Source: Ulva prolifera
Taxonomy: Eukaryota; Chlorophyta; Ulvophyceae; Ulvales; Ulvaceae
Direction: 5' to 3'
Length of the DNA stretch: 64,000 nucleotides
Assembly (NCBI GenBank): GCA_023078555.1
Contig: CM041200.1
Location: 9,420,356-9,484,355, forward strand
Positions 23,222 through 35,100 of the stretch are shown here, piece by piece (position 1 is the stretch's first letter; each line of letters starts with the position of its first letter). Under the pieces are notes generated by a model. It was not told the origin of the DNA, did not search any database, and was given only the letters and a program-made list of their open reading frames with translations. The translations under genes were made by a program, and so were the position numbers.

Positions 23222-24821
23222 TGCGATGTAGCGGGATTTGTGTCTAGCAGTGTGTGGGCGGGCGGGCCGGCGTGCCAGCGCGGCTGTCGGTGTGTGATGC
23301 AGGGTTATGAGGTGCCGGGGTGGAGCATGCCATTCCTTGACCAGTCCAGTGCTGTGTGTGTATGTGTGTTGTGCTTTGGGGATGTACGTCTGTGTAATGA
23401 TGACTATAATGTACATTCGCGGCGCATGCCTAGATCCCAGGTTTTTGAGTTGTTTTGGCTTCTCAGGTGGAGGTGTGGAAGTTGGTGGATGCGCAGGTGG
23501 TGCGCAACATTGTCACGTCCACGCACACCCCGACCGGCATCAGGGCAGGCGAGCACTCCAGTATTTCCTGCTGTGGCTAGCTCAGCAAGTGTCAGGTGGC
23601 CAGAATGCGCCAGAATGCATGTACTTATGACATCCTCACCCTGCCAGCGGTGCAGATCAACAGTGCCGGTGCGCATGGGAGAGCAGACAAACAGTTGATG
23701 CAAAGCTCGCCGAGGGGTCGCGCTCCTGGTGGGTCAAGAGGGTATTAATTGAAACATGTAGCCACGGAACGCAATGCCGTGAATGGTAGCAGTATGAGCG
23801 GACCAGGATGCGTGTGAAGTCATGTAATTACAAAGAAGCTCGTTGGGGGGTAAATCTGCAGAGCCAAATCACAGATGGGAAATCATGGCCACAGGAAACC
23901 CTGCTGCTGTAGATCCAGTGAACAGTCGTGCTGTGAGAAAACCAAGTCTCCAAAACATAAGTCCAACAGGTGAATGGCGCGACCGCGATGCAACGGCATT
24001 CACAGCGCTGCTCACATTCAAATGGGCAGAGCCGCGCATGGGTGCACGGCCGCATGGGGCCAAAGACGCAGCGGCACACGCCCGGCCGCGTGTGAAAACT
24101 CCCAAAAACGTGCATGGGCAGCATGCATTGTGCCCTGGACATCGCGATGATGCAACTTCATCACGCTTGGCGCTCATTGCCTCTGCAGCAACGCGCCGCC
24201 GGCCGGGACATCACTGCGCCTTGAAATGCGTCGAAGACCTTCTGGACAGCGCTTCAATGTAACGGCTCCAAGAGATACTGGTGCACTTCTATATGCGGCC
24301 TCTGCTGTTGCCGCCTAGCCCTCCTGTGATCCCAGCCCCGGCAGGACTGCCGAACACGGGCACAGCACGGGCACAGCATGTAGATTGACTGCGGTCTCAC
24401 ACACCCGGAACATCTATGTCGAGAACCGCCGGAACCGTGCCGCAGAGGTCGGAGGGACATGCATCATCTCCAGCAGATGATGTGGCTCTGCATGTCGGCC
24501 CCTGATGCTGTGGGTGTGCAGCGTCCCCTTGCCACTGCACACGGCACAAGAGCGGCAGTCATGTGGAGTCGCCACAGGCATGAATCTTCCCTGGCTACAG
24601 GGGCCATCTCTACTGTACAACGACACCTCCTCTCGTGGCTACACGGACCCCGAGCGGGCTGCTGCTAACTTCTATCGCCTGATGGCTGCGCAGTGCTGCG
24701 TGCATGTGCGGCATGCATGCACGCTCACCTTATGTACTTTGTACTATATCCCATCAAGCCTATCATCACGGAGTCAGTTCCCCGACTCCACTAGCTGACC
24801 TATCACGCCATACAAGGCCAT
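23222..24821. other. Intergenic stretch, no gene recognised
   Basis: No family motif is seen. A TGTAA about 170 bases past the DUF1664 stop could be its poly(A) signal. Short open frames on both strands overlap each other. Confidence 0.4.
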
Positions 24822-25651
24822 TCACGCGACTCCGTGTGTCCAGATGTGGCGCTGCGACGCTGCGCTGACTACCTCAGTAACTTTTTGCTCCGTGCGGGCA
24901 CCCACCGGATGCGCGCGACGTGCGGCCGGGGCCATCATCGCACTGCTGCCCCGCAACCCTCCGGACAACGCGGCCACCCCGGAAGAGGACGCAGAGGCCC
25001 CTGCGCCACTGCAGCCCGGTGCGCCCGCGTCGCGCAACGCAGCGCGCCGCGCGGCGGGGTCGTGGAACGCAGACGAGAACATCAGCCGCCGCTGCACGCG
25101 GGGGGCGGCCGCCAGCCCAGAGTGCGGCCGCGCGTGTGGCCCAGCCGCGTTTGCAGATGCCTCCCCGGCACCGCCATGCATGCGCGGCGCTGCAGGTGGT
25201 GCCGCAGTCGATGGGGCCGTGGACAGGGGGACGGCTGGACGCGGCGAAGACGTGTTGGCTGTAGAATTTGGCGTTGTTGCTGGGAGGCGGCTCCGCGCGG
25301 AACCCTGACGTCTGCCGGACAGCGGCGCGGCGGCCTCGGGCTGCACATAGGCTGCGGCGCATGGCCGCATCGGCGAGATACGGAGCCGGGGAACTGCCGG
25401 GTCGACGTGGCGCTCTGGGGCGGGAGGGCCGGCGTTCCGAGGCGGGAGCTGCAGCGGCGGGACCGGGAGGACAGAGGGCTGAGGGGGAGGGGGGAGGTGG
25501 AGGGTGCTGCCGCCGGCCTGTGAGGCGGCGCTGTGTGTCGCGCCTGCTGTGGGTTCGCCCGGGCGCGCTGCGGCGTGGTCGTCTGAGAGCCAGGCGCGCA
25601 GCAGCGCGGTGGCCGCGGCGACGACACGGGCGGCGTCCTCGTCTTCTGGAG
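24822..25651 (-). CDS. Unassigned GC-rich exon, Ala/Pro/Ser-rich, disordered
   Basis: The minus strand stays open for about 830 bases after a good acceptor (CTGCAG before 25651). The predicted peptide begins PEDEDAARVVAAATALL (a helix), runs through Pro/Ala/Ser-rich low complexity, and has a less repetitive end including RRLMFSSAFHDPAARRAAL. The frame ends at a TGA at 24822, but a donor-like GTAGTC at 24872 could also splice it onward. The high coding-type GC and length suggest a real internal or terminal exon of a larger minus-strand gene, whose other exons I could not find. I do not recognise the family. Reverse-frame readings of the same GC-rich block are probably artefacts. Confidence 0.4.
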
Positions 25652-26186
25652 CTGCAGAAGGGAGAGGGGCGGTCAGGGTACGGTGTAGGCGGCGGGCTTT
25701 TGTGAAGTCGAGGTGTGCTTGGTGGGGTGCTGCAGCACACTTCTGCTGCTGCTCATGTGAGCATCGACAGAAACAATAAAAGAGACAGAAGAAGAACGTC
25801 TCTGCTGAACTGGTTTGTTTGCGAATGCACAGCTTCACGACATCTCAGTTCGATGCTCATGCCTACGGATTGGGTGTGGTGCTGTCTGCTGTTTCGCAGC
25901 TTGAGCTGCAAACGTGCAGCAGTGTTGGGTCATCGGCCCGATCACGTAGAATAATTACGAATATCCAGGTCTAATTTTTCGGTGGCAGCCCTGAAAAAGC
26001 TGCAAAGCGACCCAACGCTGACGTACAGCATTGCTGTGGTTCTGCCAGGCCCAGCAGCTGGGTAGCAGGCATACACCGCCCCGCCTGCCTGCCACCTGTC
26101 ATTACCCGTGATGCAGACCGGGCAGGCGTGCAAATCTGACGGACAGCAGCTCTACCTGCCAAGGACCTTCAAGTTCGCAGGTGTGC

Positions 26187-26331
26187 ACCTCACTGAGCAT
26201 CAGCCTGATGAGATCCACCGGCTGAGCATCATCATGCATGATCTCCAAAAATGACCCAAGCACCCCTGCCGGAGATCACGCATGATGATGCGCAGCCGGT
26301 GGCATTTCGTCTGGCTGATGCTCAGTGAGGT
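26187..26331. repeat. Imperfect 60-bp foldback
   Basis: The left arm 26187-26246 (ACCTCACTGAGCATCAGCC...) and right arm 26271-26331 are inverted copies with a handful of mismatches, around a 24-bp loop containing AAAAATGACCC. A similar AAAAATGACCC phrase recurs near 27596. It is probably a small foldback or MITE-like element; no clear target duplication was found. Confidence 0.7.
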
Positions 26332-28067
26332 ACACAGCTTGACTTATGCTTCCACAAGCGCTCCTCTCTAAAGTTACCTCCGTCAGCCGGACCCACGTGA
26401 CCGACACCGTCACGCCTCGTGCTTTACGACGCCAGCATGACCACCGGGGTTCCATGCCATGCAGTTGCACTGCCATGGCGCTGCAGCTGCGCTGGCGCTC
26501 GCGGCGGTCCAATGAATAAAACGCATTCAGAGGGTACACATTGAACTAGTTTCTTGCTGTGCTGTTTGGACATTGATAGGCGCTGTGCGACCTGGTGGGT
26601 GGGGACAACGTTGGCACGAGCCTGCAGCGGGGCCTGCAAATTGGCTACAATCTATGACAATGTGCTTGCCAAAGTGAAGCCGCTCCACTACCTGACATGC
26701 TGGTCGTTGAGCATATGTAGTTGCTGCGGTGCCGGGGAGATTGCCGTGTTGCCGTGTTGATGCAGTGGCCCGTGCCCCTCCGCCAGGCCGCATGTTTGCT
26801 GCAACACAGCTCCGTTGCAACGAAGAAACAACAATGCCAGTATGTGGACGTTGGCTGGGAGGTCAGTCTATAACTGTGTTTGCGTTTCAAAAGCTCTGCA
26901 GATGCTAACACTGATGTTGACCTCGCCCGCGGCTCTGCAGCAGCGCTGGACACACTAAATGAACCACAAATTCATTATTGTTTTACTGCTGGCCACATCC
27001 CTGTACTGTAGTGGAACCGCCGCAAATTGCACCGCAAAGGCAACTGGTTTGCTCCGAGTAGCCGCGCGTGACAATTCTGATCGTCGCTCTAATACAACAT
27101 CGCCGCAGTGCTATGACAATCAACGATATGATGCATAACGTTTAATATTTCCTTTGCGTTTAGCCCTGATTATTACGCAACAGCTGGGCAGGTCTCTGCA
27201 GTGGTTTACTGCCAACATCCGAAGACAAGACAGTGCTGGCAAGCAAGCACGTCCACACTACGCTAAACAAAAATTGAATCAAAGTTTGCATTGCTGCTCA
27301 GCTGTAAGCCAGCCAAGGCAGCTCGCAGAGACAAGCTTTTGGCGAAAGGCACTTTGGTTTGCAGTCCGCGCTGCCCAACATCGCAGGCATGCACGCATCA
27401 TAGCGCTGCCTCTTTGAAAGCTTTTCAAGCTCTTTGTAGTGGAACGCCATACAGTAGTCGTTCGTCTTCACGTTGCATGGCTGGGCAGTTGCGGTGACTG
27501 CTCGTGGCAGCCGTCATATCCACCTGCAGGTGGTCGTCATAAGCGTGTAACACGCCCACCCACGTGGGGTGGTGTGACCTCACGGAGGTATACCTAAAAA
27601 TGACCCCACAAGCACCACGAGTCGTGGCGATGCATCGCGATGGTGCGCGGCGACCTGTGTTAGTGCGTGCGGGTTACGCAACGTGACAGGGGCGCTCAGG
27701 CAGACTGCCGTCACCTGAGTGATCTTTATTGCAGCGGCTGGAAGAGTTCCCCGGTTCTTGGAAATGGTCACACAGTAACGCAGGATGCTGCTGGCGTACG
27801 CACTGTGTTTCACGGACGTGTATCGTTGACCGACGTGTGTTCTGGGCCTTGTGGGCACCTTCACCTGCTCCACCAAGAGTACACCGAGATGATCATTTTC
27901 GGAGCTTCTTTTGTGGTGTTGTCTTCTCCTGTTGACTCTTATGTAAAGATCATTGTTTGAGATGCGCAGTTGTACTGAACGACAGCGCCAAAAAGCGGAA
28001 ACAGGACTTTGTGACACCCAACAAGGAGCCCACACAACCGGCGTGCAAAACACTTCAATGTCTTAAC

Positions 28068-28130
28068 CGGCGTGCAAAAAAAAAAAAATCGCGGCACTTA
28101 ACCGGCGTGCAAAAAAAAAAAAAAATCGCG
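28068..28130 (+). repeat. A-rich tandem pair
   Basis: AACCGGCGTGC followed by a run of 13-14 A and TCGCGGCA occurs twice in tandem, with a third partial AACCGGCGTGC just upstream, after a CACAACCGGCGTGC phrase. The origin is unknown; the A-runs may mark old poly(A)-ended insertions. Confidence 0.7.
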
Positions 28131-29159
28131 GCATGTGCGATACACCAGCAGCACTCATCTCTGGCGATGACCCAGGCCGGTTCGACCAGCTCTAGGCCAC
28201 CAGCATCCAAGGCCACAGCCACCCCCAGAGCCCGAAGTGCCTTCAGCAAGAGGTTGTGCTGGGGGTGGAATAAAATGCATCTCCAGGCAGTACTGACAGA
28301 GCACATGCTCTGGTGACGTTATTACGAGTGTCGCCTTCCGAATGAGAACATGGTTGAAACACAGAGGATTCACAGCCGGGCAATCATCGCCGCGACGTCG
28401 TATCTCGGGAGATACGTAGCGTTTGTACGTGAGACCGGTGACCTGTCATGCAGCGATCGACAATCCAGGTTGATCCAGATCGGCGACCAGCCTGAGACGC
28501 GTCGACGAGTAGCTTACGGGCCATGTCCGTGATCTAACATAGTTACGTCTGTGTTGGTCAACCGGCCCCAGCGCGGTCCAGGTGTGAGGCTCGCCCGCAC
28601 ACCATGTGCACACCCATGGTGTCTGCAGACACCATTTACACCAGGTAAAGTAGGTGTTGAAACACATACATAAATGTATGGTTTGCACGTGTTCGATCTC
28701 CACAAACGATCGCCCAGTGTGCGGCCGCAAAACCTGAACAGAGACGACGCGTCGGTGCGCGCTGTGAATACTGCTCACTAGTTGAACCGGCGCATACTAC
28801 GTGAAATTCATGGAACAGCACAATTATGGTGTCATGGTATGGCCATGCCTCCAAGACGTGACACATAGATGGCTCTCAGCCACATATGATATATGGATAT
28901 CCACATACCGCCACCCACAACTGCTGCCACAGCCTTAGCCACAGACATGAGAACCACAAACATGTTTGAAACAAACATGTTCGACAAGCATTCACACAAC
29001 ATTGTGAAGTGAGCAGACCATGCATCAGTACCCCATTGCACATTCGCTTGTCCTGTCCTGTCCTGTCCTGTGCGCCATACTGGCAGGTCAGGCCAATCCT
29101 AGCAGCGGCATACTGAGAGGGGGAAAGGAAGGTGCGGAGCAAGGTGGATGTGGACGCAC

Positions 29160-32100
29160 TCGCGAAGGCCATCCAGCTGAGATCCTCCACCGCCTCCAGC
29201 GCAGCCCGGGTCTGCCGCGCCTGCAGAAACACCTTCCGGCACTCCGCCCCCAGACTCTCCGCGGCAGCCCGCCCGAGGTCCACGCCGTTCCCGCCGACGC
29301 TGCGCAGCGCCCACCGCTTCGAGTGGCCGTTGAGCACACTGCTAGCCACGCTGTCCAGGCCGCCGATGCCGAGGCTGCCGACCAGCGACCCGTGCACGCC
29401 CCGCGCCGTCCGCTGCAGCACGTCCCCTGACGCTGGACCCCCGAGATGCGCCCGGCTGCGGCTCTGCCGGTGTTTGTACCCAAAAGAGGCGAGCAGCCGG
29501 GGACTCGCAGGGCTGTCCCCGAGGACCGCTGTCAGGTCGATGCTCTCGGAGCTCGCCGGCGCCGCCGCTGCGTCACCCCCCGACGACTCGGCATGGGACC
29601 GCGCCGAGTCCCGCGCGGCACACGCGGCCGCCCCACGGAACACGGCCTGCGCCGCCACAGCCACCCCTGCAAGCTCGTCACGCAGCGCGTCTTCGTTCAC
29701 CGGCCCATGCGCCGCATCATCGCCGTCGTCAGACCCTTCGTCTTCAGATGACTCTACATCGTCCGCGGCCGCGGCGGCGTCGCCGACGTCGAGCTCCTGG
29801 AACGTGTCCGCATCTATGCTGTCCGCGCAGGCACCCCCGTCCTCCACGCCAGCGGCGCCGAGATCTTGCTCAGGGTCTAGAGGTGGCAAGCACACCGGCA
29901 TGCATTTGTCCTCCTTCTCCGGGCTGCCACCTTCTGGCATCGCGTCCTGCATCGCAATCAGCTCGCGCCGGCGGCCCGGCGACGAGTCCGGCGCCGAACA
30001 CATGCATGTGAACATCCGCCGCCACCCAGTGACCTTTGCACGGCCCCGCGCCTGCTTGTCAGCCACCGGCGCACCCTCCGCGCCCTTGTGCACACTGCCC
30101 ATCGTCGTGACCTCGGTCAGCACCGACGCCACCTGAGATACCGGGAGAATCGCCAGCTCCGCGACTTCAACCTCCCCGTCCACGGCGTCGCCAGACGGCA
30201 CCTCTGCAAGTGCGTGGACCGCCTCCGCGGCGGGCGGGGCCGCGGCCGGGGCCGGGGCCGCGGCGCGGCTGTCACGGGCCGCCACGGCGCGAGAGGACGC
30301 GGTGGAGGACAGGTCCAGGACAGTGGCTGGAGGCACGTTGGAGTGCTCGGAGCGCAGGCCGAGGGACTGAGGCCACGAGGCACTCGGCTTGTGGCCAGGG
30401 GCGTTCGTGGCCTCTGTCAACTCGGTCGGGGCCGGGTCGGAGGTGGCCCCGGCGCTGTCTTGTTCCGCAGCTGCCTGCGCGGACCGATACCGATACACCC
30501 CTGCACAAGCGAGACCCCTGAAACAGGCGCGTGTCATTCGCGATTGACAGCGAATGACTACCCCCCTGAGCATGCATGGTCATCTACAGATACACAAGGG
30601 TGCGCAATCCTCCATGCTTCACTGCGGCCGTGTCATTGCACCGAAGACAAGCATCGCGGGAACTCAACACAGCATCCCCAGCCAGTCGAAAGACGTAGTG
30701 TGTCATGAAAGCCTCCCCCAGGAAATGGCCTGCTTGGGCAGGCAGCACAGGGTGCACAGCGGGCGAGGCGAGCGCACCACTCGATGGGTCCATCATATAC
30801 TGCGGCAGCAACTTCCACGCACTCGTAGCCACGTCCACGACGGCCCGGGTGACGTAGTCCACCTCCGCTGATGTCAGCAGGTGGCTGAAGTGCACCTCGC
30901 ACCAGCCGAGCACGTGTGGGCTTGCGCTGTCGAAGTTGCCCGGCGCCTGCAGCGCCGCCTTCAGTGCGGAGGAGTTTGCCTCGCCGAGTGTGGCCTCGAC
31001 CTTCTCAACCTGTGCTTGCCCGAATGGGCCGGTCGGCGCGTTCGCGGTGTGCACCTGTACCGGCTCTTGCTAACTTCATACAATCATTCAAGAAATAACA
31101 AAGTCTCGGTGCTCGTAGTAGCAGGTCAGAAGTGTTCGAGATTCGAATGTGGAGAACACCCATGCACGGTCGGTCTATTGATCAGGTTGTCAGAGCATCA
31201 CACGGGTAGAGTATTTGCGACAGGCCCTCCCGGCAGGCACGCCTAGGCACCCGTCACGGCGCAGAAAGGCCGTCCACCATATGCATACGCCACACAGCAA
31301 GCGCCCACACACCTGGATGCCATACACATCCGCGAGGACGGCCGCGACGAAATTGTGGTGCAGCAGCGCCGGTGCCCCCTCAGCTTCCTCGGGGCTCCGA
31401 TCCCGCGCAAGCGCGCGCTCGACGCGCGCGTACGGGTTCCGCGGCTCCCCCCGCTCCCGCAGCCCATCCATCGTCACGCAGCCCGCCCCCGGGAACCCTG
31501 TGCTCAGCGAGTCGGCCGTACGGTGCGTTGTGCCCCCCGCCGATGCATCCGCGTCTGCGCCGCGCGGCGCCGCCCGCTGCACGACGATGTTGAAGGCCAC
31601 CGTCCCAGTACAGATTGAGTCCGCAGAGGCGTCAGTGCAGAGGTTTGTGAGGAGCGAGATGCCGGGGCAGAGGCGCCAGACGGAGAGCGCGTGTTCTGCG
31701 TATGCATGGCACAGCGGCGACACCTCGCGGAGGCCTGCGGACACGTGGCGCCGCACGATGCGCGCAGCGCGGGTGACGGCGGCCTTGGAGGGCCGGTGCG
31801 GCGCGTCGACAAGGGTGGGGGTGAGGCGGGTGGTAGCCTGGGAGCGGAACGGACCCTGCTGCGCCGACCCTGCACGCATGCGGTGGCGTTGGCGGCTTGT
31901 GCATATTCAGGATGCTGGATACCAGAAGAGACACAGGCCTGAAACGAATGATAAGTAAGCCGGCGTTTGTGAGAGGTGCACTGCGGGCTGGAGTTCAATT
32001 GGTCGGGCAAGCTGCGTACTTGCTGGCAACACCGGAGCTCAGTGACAGGGACCAGCATGCACAGGATGGCATGTCAATCTGTGAAATGTGCAGCGTGATG

Positions 32101-35100
32101 CATGCCCAGCACGTGATGACATATCTTGCTGTTGAATCCTGTTACGTTGATCACGCACGCTTGTGGCCACTGCACGCAGCAGCTGCCTGTCGCCACAGGT
32201 GACATGGACAGTCGTGCATTTGACCGACCGCTGATCAATCGCCCGCACGGCCGCAGCTTGTCGGCACAGGGACGCCAGCTCTCGATGAATATGTTTTGTG
32301 ACAAGCGCGTATGTAGAGAGAGTCACGAGCAGGTGGTCTGTGTCTAGATCATGGCGGGGAGCGCACGGAACGGGCCAGAGCCCCCCGCAGTGTCGGGCAC
32401 AGCGTCGGTGCGGAAGACGACGGCCGCAGCCGCCGTGTGGTCGTTCGCGAGCGCCCCCGCAGCCACGATGATGCCGTCAAGCCGCGGCGGCCGCGGCTCC
32501 GCAACCGCGCCGCGCGCGGTGTCTGCGGAGGCCGGGGGGCTGCAGGGGACGTGGCAGCTCGCCACGGAGGCGCCGGCGGAGGAGAAGTCAAAGATGGCGA
32601 GGGCGCCGCGGCGATGCAGCACGCGCGCGAGCGCATGGGTGTCATGCATGGTGCCGGAGACTGGGCACGCGGCGCAGAAGGTGCCGATGAGGGTGCGGGC
32701 GGAGGAGTGGCGCTGGAGCTGGGCGTCGAGGATGCGGAGGTCAGGGTGGCCCGACGCATCATCCGGGATGACCTGCAATGCGGCCAGTTCTTTATGACTC
32801 GTCCATTGTTGAAAGTTTGTGTAGGTGAATGCGTTGATAAACGGGACCACGGGCTGAAAAAACTAAACCACCTGGACACCCCCCTCAGCTTGTCTAGACA
32901 TACGTACGCAGCTCCCAGCTCTGCTAAGCAAGGTAAGCGAGGTGGTTACACACGGAATTCTCAATTCTCCAAAGCGCACGCACCGACGAATTCCTGAAAT
33001 GGAAGGGGCAGATACTATACCGTCTGATGGGTTGAGGACGAACCCAACAGTCAAGTTCAAAAGAGTGAATGTGAGAAGACAAACCCCAAAACCGAATCCC
33101 ATCCGAATCAACAGCAACACACACATAGACACAACAGTGCGTCAGTGTGATAGGGTGCACAGACGCACAGCAGGCCAGGTCAGCAGCGACTGTGTCACCA
33201 TGGCAGGTGTGAGTGGGTGTGAATGGGAATGAATGGGATTCAGTGTGAATAAAGATGAAGGGTTTCTCCTCGCTACTGTGTCAAGTTGGGTACGCGAGGT
33301 ATGCAGAGCAGCTGCAGATTTGCTGGAGCATCTCCTGACCCCGCCTCCGTCAGCATAGTTCTGCACGACGAACTGTCAATCCGGAGAAGGGAGATCTGTG
33401 AGCTTATGTCCAACGCACAGTGACTGGATGCATAATGTCGACACACAGCCATTGCCCGCATACGTATGTATATACAGTTCCTACTGATTTTGTCCCTAAA
33501 TCGCTTGCCTGTGCTCAGGTAGCGTGATACTGAACAGTGGCAACAACCGTCGGCTCGCCACAGCCATAAGTCGTGAGATCCACCGTGGAACGACGAAGCG
33601 TGCTCGTGCTCACAAGCGAGGCATGAGATGCGTGCGGCACAGCACTGGCGTTCGGCCATGTGTGTCTGTGCGTTCGGTATCTTGCGCCGTGTGTGACAGC
33701 GCACTCAGTAGTTGACCGACGTCCTTGTTGTAGTTGCGACCGTCGCAGCTCGCACTGTCGTATGAGCGCACGCATGCGGGCCGGCCCAAAGGTCTGCTCG
33801 AACACTGGAGACGCGTGACGCATGACGTCTCAACAACCACACGGTGCACGGTACAAGGACACGGCGGTGTCCTTGTACCACAGATACACGGTTCAAGTCG
33901 GGTCTGCGCATTGCGCCCGACAACCAGTCCCACCAGCTGCAGCCATGAGCTCTCGTGTCATGACAGTCTGTCACCGGCAGGCTACAATCAAAAGCTCGTT
34001 ATAATTCAACGAGAGAGCTCAAAATGTTCGCTGTACCCCGTTCCCACTTCGGCACCACTGCGCGCCGCAACGTGTGCCAATGCTACTACAGAAAAAGTGA
34101 ACGCGTCCGAGCGAGCACAACACACGAACATGTGTCGAATGGACACCGTAGATATACATCGCCTTGGCTGCATACCGCAGCTAATGAGCTCCTCAGCAGC
34201 TTGGTAGAGTAAAGGAAATCTGAATTTACTGAGCCGTATCCTATTGGACATTGACAGCTCCGAATTAACGGGACCATATATATATGCCGAAGGGGTAAAC
34301 CACCTGGAAATCCCCCTCAGACGACCGTACGCAACTCACAGGGTGTCCTCCTGTGCTGTGTTGCACACTAATCCTGGGCGGCAACACGGCTGGCGCATCC
34401 CAACCGAGGACAGCGCGTGGGTGTGCCGATACAGATTTAGTCACGCAGGCGAGGTTGTAGCATTTCCTGCGGCGTGACTGATCTTTTCACTGCCTGTGAA
34501 CAGCTGCTCGAACCTGCCGACATCTGCGGGACTACATGCATGCATGAGCGAGGCCGCAGCGGCTGTGTACAGCACCGCATGCATACATGCGACGCCTCTC
34601 GCCAGGCCGCTACTCCACGCATGCGCAGCTGCACGGCTAGAATTCTACCGCAGCAGTCACGCGATTGCTGGCATGCGCAATCAGCGGGCGTGCGATCAAG
34701 GCGAAGGATAGCACGGTGCAGCAATACACAAATTTGTCAAAAGTGCCGACACTCTAGGCCATGCAGGCTACATGCTGCTTGTCAATCACCACGGTGGGCA
34801 CATCTACAGCAGGCCTCGGCCCGGGCCCGCTTGGTGTTTGCTTCGTCTGCTTGCTCCTTTCGCGGTGCTGCCCGACTTGCTGCCTTTGTCCTTGTAACAC
34901 ATCTACAGCAGGCCTCGGCCCGGGCCCGCGGCACTGTGGAACAATCCCAAAACACCTAAGCCACTCTGACGCAGCCTCCCAGATCTGATCTGTGTTCTAG
35001 ACGCCCAGCACTCGCCCACACAGTGTAGAAAATTCTCCCAACCTCACCAGCTCTGCCTTCCAGAAGTGCTGCAAGGGAGTGGGCATTACATGACTGAACT

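Larger units (their letters stand above)
25652..29159. other. Non-coding stretch with foldback and A-rich repeats
   Basis: No family motif was recognised. It holds a large imperfect foldback at 26187-26331, a family B-like fragment near 27905-27945, and a tandem pair of A-rich units near 28068-28130. Missing 5' exons of the 24.8-kb gene or 3' exons of the class V-like gene could lie here. Confidence 0.4.
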
